From NCBI GenBank assembly GCA_947457325.1, contig CANGVU010000030.1:1-8617 (forward strand): DNA of 8,617 nucleotides, read 5' to 3'. The notes below the pieces were generated by a model that worked only from the letters and a program-made list of their open reading frames with translations, was not told where the DNA came from and ran no database searches. Source of the DNA: Flavobacteriales bacterium (lineage in GTDB: Bacteria; Bacteroidota; Bacteroidia; Flavobacteriales_D; Sanyastnellaceae). Positions 6,066 through 8,617 of this stretch are shown one piece after another (within the stretch, counting starts at the first letter, position 1; every line of letters begins with the position of its first letter). The position numbers were made by a program, and so were the translations under genes.

Positions 6066-8511
6066 CATCAATATTAACTCTGGTGCGGTTGTGAGGAGGT
6101 GTAACCTTCATTGTTTGGACAAGTTTGTAGATCTTCATTTTATTATCTACCAATTCTTTGTTCATGGCCAATTTGATAGTGAAAATGCGGAGATGGTAGT
6201 TATTGATTTTAGAAACAAATGGTTTTTCAGGACCTAAAATCCCCTCTTTAAAAGTCTCGTGTAATCGCTGTGCAAGGTATTGTGCCGTTTCTTCTATTTC
6301 ATCTTCTTTTTTGTTCTTCAAAGTCAATTTTACCAAACGGACAAACGGGGGATAGCCAAAATGAAACCTCTCGGTGCTTTCCTTTTTATAAAACTCTATG
6401 TAATTGTTTTCTATGACCAATGGATAAATCCAATGCTCAGGTTGGGTGGTTTGAATAAAAACCTTTCCTTCTGCCCTGCTCCTTCCTGCTCTTCCTGCTA
6501 CTTGTGTGAGCAGTTGAAATGTCCTTTCAATAGCCCGGAAGTCAGGAAATGCCAATAGTCTGTCTGCGTGAATCACCCCAACCAATGTGACATTTTCAAA
6601 ATCTAATCCTTTGGTCACCATCTGTGTGCCAACCAAGATGTCAATCTCTCCATCCATAACCCTTTCCACTATTTCAGCTTGGCTATTCTTGTTTCGAGTG
6701 CTATCTCCATCTAGCCGCTGAACAATTTTTTCTGGAAAAATATGCGCTATTTCTTCCTCTATTTTTTCAGTACCAGAACCCAGCATTTTTAAATCTGCTG
6801 AATGGCAGGTGCTGCATTGCTTGGGTGGAATGGTCTTGTATCCGCAATAATGGCATTCCAAATGGTGGTCTCGTTTGTGATAGGTTAAGCTAACGTCACA
6901 TCGGGTGCATTTGCTAATTTGTCCGCAGGTTTGGCATTGCCATTGAGGTGTATATCCTCTTCTGTTTTGAAACAGGATAACTTGATGATTGTTATTTAAT
7001 ACAACGCCAATGTTATGGATTAAGTGCTGACTGAAGGAGTCTTGCATTTGGTCTTTTTGTCTGGCCTCCAGCAAGTTGATGAGTTCAATCTTAGGAAGAG
7101 CGGCAGTACCAAATCTAGTTGACAGTTCTACATAACCATATCTGCCGCTATCTGCGTTTTTGTAACTCTCTAAAGATGGTGTTGCACTGCCCAATAATAT
7201 GGGGCATTTGTGAAATTGGGAAAGGACTATTGCAGCATCTCTCCCATGGTAGCGTGGTGCTGGATCTTGCTGTTTGTAACTGGCATCATGCTCCTCATCC
7301 ACAATGATTAGGCCTAATCTTTCAAAGGGGAGAAAAATGGCACTTCTTGCACCGATAATGATATCGTACTCGCCAGGTTGATGAGTAATGATTTTGCTCC
7401 AAATTTCAGCACGCTCATTTCCACTGTAGCCACTGTGATATACACCAGCTCTTATACCAAATAATGCTTTTAAACGTTGAACAATTTGTGTGGTCAATGC
7501 AATCTCAGGAAGCAAGAAGAGCACTTGCTTTCCCTTTTGCAGTTGCTCTTCGATCAAATGGGCATAAACGGCGGTTTTTCCACTTCCGGTGATTCCGTTA
7601 AGCAAAACAATGGGTTTTTCTTTCCATTGATTTTGGATAGAAAGCAGAGCAGTCTGCTGTGCTTCATTCAATGTGGGGAGGCTACTGGGCGCTATTAGTC
7701 CTTCTAGAATGCGATCAATGTTCTTCTTTTTAATCTTAACAATTCCTTTCTCTATTAGAGCGTTCAGTTGACTTAAATTACAATTCGATTCTTGTAGAAT
7801 TTCTCTTTTGTTTCCTTCCCATTCAGCTTCATTATTGGCCTTTGTTATCAAATAATGCAGTAGTTGAAATTGTTTTTTAGCACTCTTTTCAAGTTCAGTT
7901 AGAATGGGAATACACGTGTCAATCTGCTTGTAGGGCTCTTCAAAGCTAATGACATCAATGGTTTTTGGCTTGAACCGTTTTTTAACTTCCTGCTGCGGCA
8001 ATAGTAGTTTCTTCTTGAGTAGTTGTTGAAGTGCGGCAGAGAAATGTGTGCTTTTTATTTTTTTATTTAGCTCCTCCCATGATTGGCTTCCATTGGCCGC
8101 CAACTCAGCTATGATCTCTTCTTCTAGCGGTGAAATGTTGTTATTTAATTCCATGTCGTCTGCAATGACATAGGTAGTTTCTTCATCAAACTTTAATCCC
8201 GGGGGCAGAGCAGATTGCATCACTTCACCGATATGACATAAGTAATATTCTGCTACCCAAAACCAAAGTTTGATTTGTTTTTCAGTAACAATAGGGTATT
8301 CGTCAATGAGTGATTCTATGCATTTGGGATCATATGCAGACGGTACCTCCTCATGCATTGCGATGACAATTCCGACATATTTTTTGTTTTTGCCCAATGG
8401 AACTACTACCCGCATTCCAGGTAAAAGATACGGCGCAAATTCCTCTTGCACCTCATAAGTGAGCGCATTGGGAATGGAAAGTGGTAGTATGATGTCAGCA
8501 AATGTGGGCAT
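6052..8511 (-). CDS. priA: Primosomal protein N' (replication restart helicase PriA)
   Basis: PriA is a 3'-to-5' superfamily 2 DNA helicase that binds abandoned replication forks and D-loops and starts reloading of the replicative helicase. The 819-residue product has the N-terminal DNA-binding domain (PLSIPNALTYEV near 10-21, then PGMRVVVPLG), Walker A GITGSGKT (306-313), the DEEH box (405-408), the PriA-specific stretch DPAPRYHGRDAA (416-427), GSATPS (441-446), eight Cys for two zinc ions (C526, C529, C535, C538, C553, C556, C566, C569), motif V GTQMVTKGLDF (628-638), motif VI QVAGRAGR (670-677) and a C-terminal domain ending NIDVDPQ. All motifs are intact. It is longer than E. coli PriA (732), as is common in Bacteroidota; the extra length lies mainly between the N-terminal domain and Walker A. 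It sits between clpP and clpX on the same strand. The ATG at 8511 fits the usual PriA N-terminus; no Shine-Dalgarno site is evident. Confidence 0.98.
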   Translation of the reverse strand: MPTFADIILPLSIPNALTYEVQEEFAPYLLPGMRVVVPLGKNKKYVGIVIAMHEEVPSAYDPKCIESLIDEYPIVTEKQIKLWFWVAEYYLCHIGEVMQSALPPGLKFDEETTYVIADDMELNNNISPLEEEIIAELAANGSQSWEELNKKIKSTHFSAALQQLLKKKLLLPQQEVKKRFKPKTIDVISFEEPYKQIDTCIPILTELEKSAKKQFQLLHYLITKANNEAEWEGNKREILQESNCNLSQLNALIEKGIVKIKKKNIDRILEGLIAPSSLPTLNEAQQTALLSIQNQWKEKPIVLLNGITGSGKTAVYAHLIEEQLQKGKQVLFLLPEIALTTQIVQRLKALFGIRAGVYHSGYSGNERAEIWSKIITHQPGEYDIIIGARSAIFLPFERLGLIIVDEEHDASYKQQDPAPRYHGRDAAIVLSQFHKCPILLGSATPSLESYKNADSGRYGYVELSTRFGTAALPKIELINLLEARQKDQMQDSFSQHLIHNIGVVLNNNHQVILFQNRRGYTPQWQCQTCGQISKCTRCDVSLTYHKRDHHLECHYCGYKTIPPKQCSTCHSADLKMLGSGTEKIEEEIAHIFPEKIVQRLDGDSTRNKNSQAEIVERVMDGEIDILVGTQMVTKGLDFENVTLVGVIHADRLLAFPDFRAIERTFQLLTQVAGRAGRSRAEGKVFIQTTQPEHWIYPLVIENNYIEFYKKESTERFHFGYPPFVRLVKLTLKNKKEDEIEETAQYLAQRLHETFKEGILGPEKPFVSKINNYHLRIFTIKLAMNKELVDNKMKIYKLVQTMKVTPPHNRTRVNIDVDPQ

Positions 8512-8523
8512 CCAAGCGAAGAT

Positions 8524-8551
8524 AAAAAAGGGCCACTTGTGGTGACCCTTT
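8524..8551 (-). terminator. Rho-independent terminator after clpP
   Basis: Read on the minus strand, AAAGGGTCAC (8551-8542), a 5-base loop and GTGGCCCTTT (8536-8527) form a 10-bp stem followed by more T, giving six T in a row (8529-8524). One pair is G-U in the minus-strand RNA; on the plus strand the same position would be an unpaired C-A, so the hairpin is better on the minus strand, as expected for a clpP terminator. It starts 20 bases after the clpP stop and ends 12 bases before the priA start. Confidence 0.8.
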
Positions 8552-8571
8552 AAAAGTTATGATTTATTGAA

Positions 8572-8617
8572 TTATCCGTTTTTTCTTTCAAGGACTTCAT
8601 CAATCATTCCATATTCC
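8572..8617 (-). CDS. clpP: ClpP protease subunit, C-terminal fragment (cut by window edge)
   Basis: Only the last 14 codons and a TAA stop are inside the window; they read EYGMIDEVLERKNG. This matches the end of ClpP, where an EYG-(L/M)-(I/V)-D segment precedes a short polar tail (E. coli ClpP ends EYGLVDSILTHRN). ClpP is the serine peptidase that forms the degradation chamber served by ClpX. The catalytic Ser, His and Asp lie outside the window, so they cannot be checked. The identification rests on a short motif plus the presence of clpX two genes downstream on the same strand. Other members of the crotonase/ClpP fold could end similarly, but the context favours ClpP. Confidence 0.78.
   Translation of the reverse strand, partial: EYGMIDEVLERKNG

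Noticed and set aside
8517..8524. TATCTTCG as a priA promoter
   Set aside because: It has one mismatch to TAnnTTTG, no TTG at a suitable distance upstream, and overlaps the terminator T run. It is too weak to list as a feature.

Overview
The window looks like the chromosome of a Bacteroidota bacterium, most likely a member of the Flavobacteriales. The evidence is a very large modular surface protein ending in a type IX secretion (T9SS) type A sorting domain, a TAnnTTTG-type promoter element before clpX, no clear Shine-Dalgarno sites, and a long PriA. The species cannot be named from the sequence. All coding capacity is accounted for by four genes, and no stretch of 300 bases lacks a gene.

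Layout: Positions 1-4701 (+) hold the 3' part of one giant gene for a secreted mosaic protein; its start lies left of the window. From N to C the visible part has Cys-rich repeats with Asp-rich (Ca-binding-like) loops, a beta-sandwich, a Calx-beta-like domain, a lamin-tail domain, four MopE-type Asp/Cys repeats (one interrupted by a nested beta domain), a PPC-like beta-sandwich, an unassigned Cys-containing module and the T9SS sorting domain. A hairpin terminator at 4720-4749 sits between this gene and the convergent clpX.

On the minus strand, reading from right to left, are the last 14 codons of clpP (8572-8617), a terminator (8524-8551), priA (6052-8511) and clpX (4791-6014). ClpX and ClpP form one protease: ClpX unfolds substrates and feeds them to ClpP. 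PriA restarts collapsed replication forks and has no known direct role in that protease. The order clpP-priA-clpX therefore separates two partner genes, and the terminator after clpP plus a candidate promoter before clpX suggest they are expressed as separate units.

I found no mobile element, CRISPR array, RNA gene or defence system. The priA-clpX side is housekeeping. The unusual content is in the architecture of the giant protein: a nested domain, a recently homogenised repeat pair and an unassigned C-terminal module. No complete undescribed system is visible.
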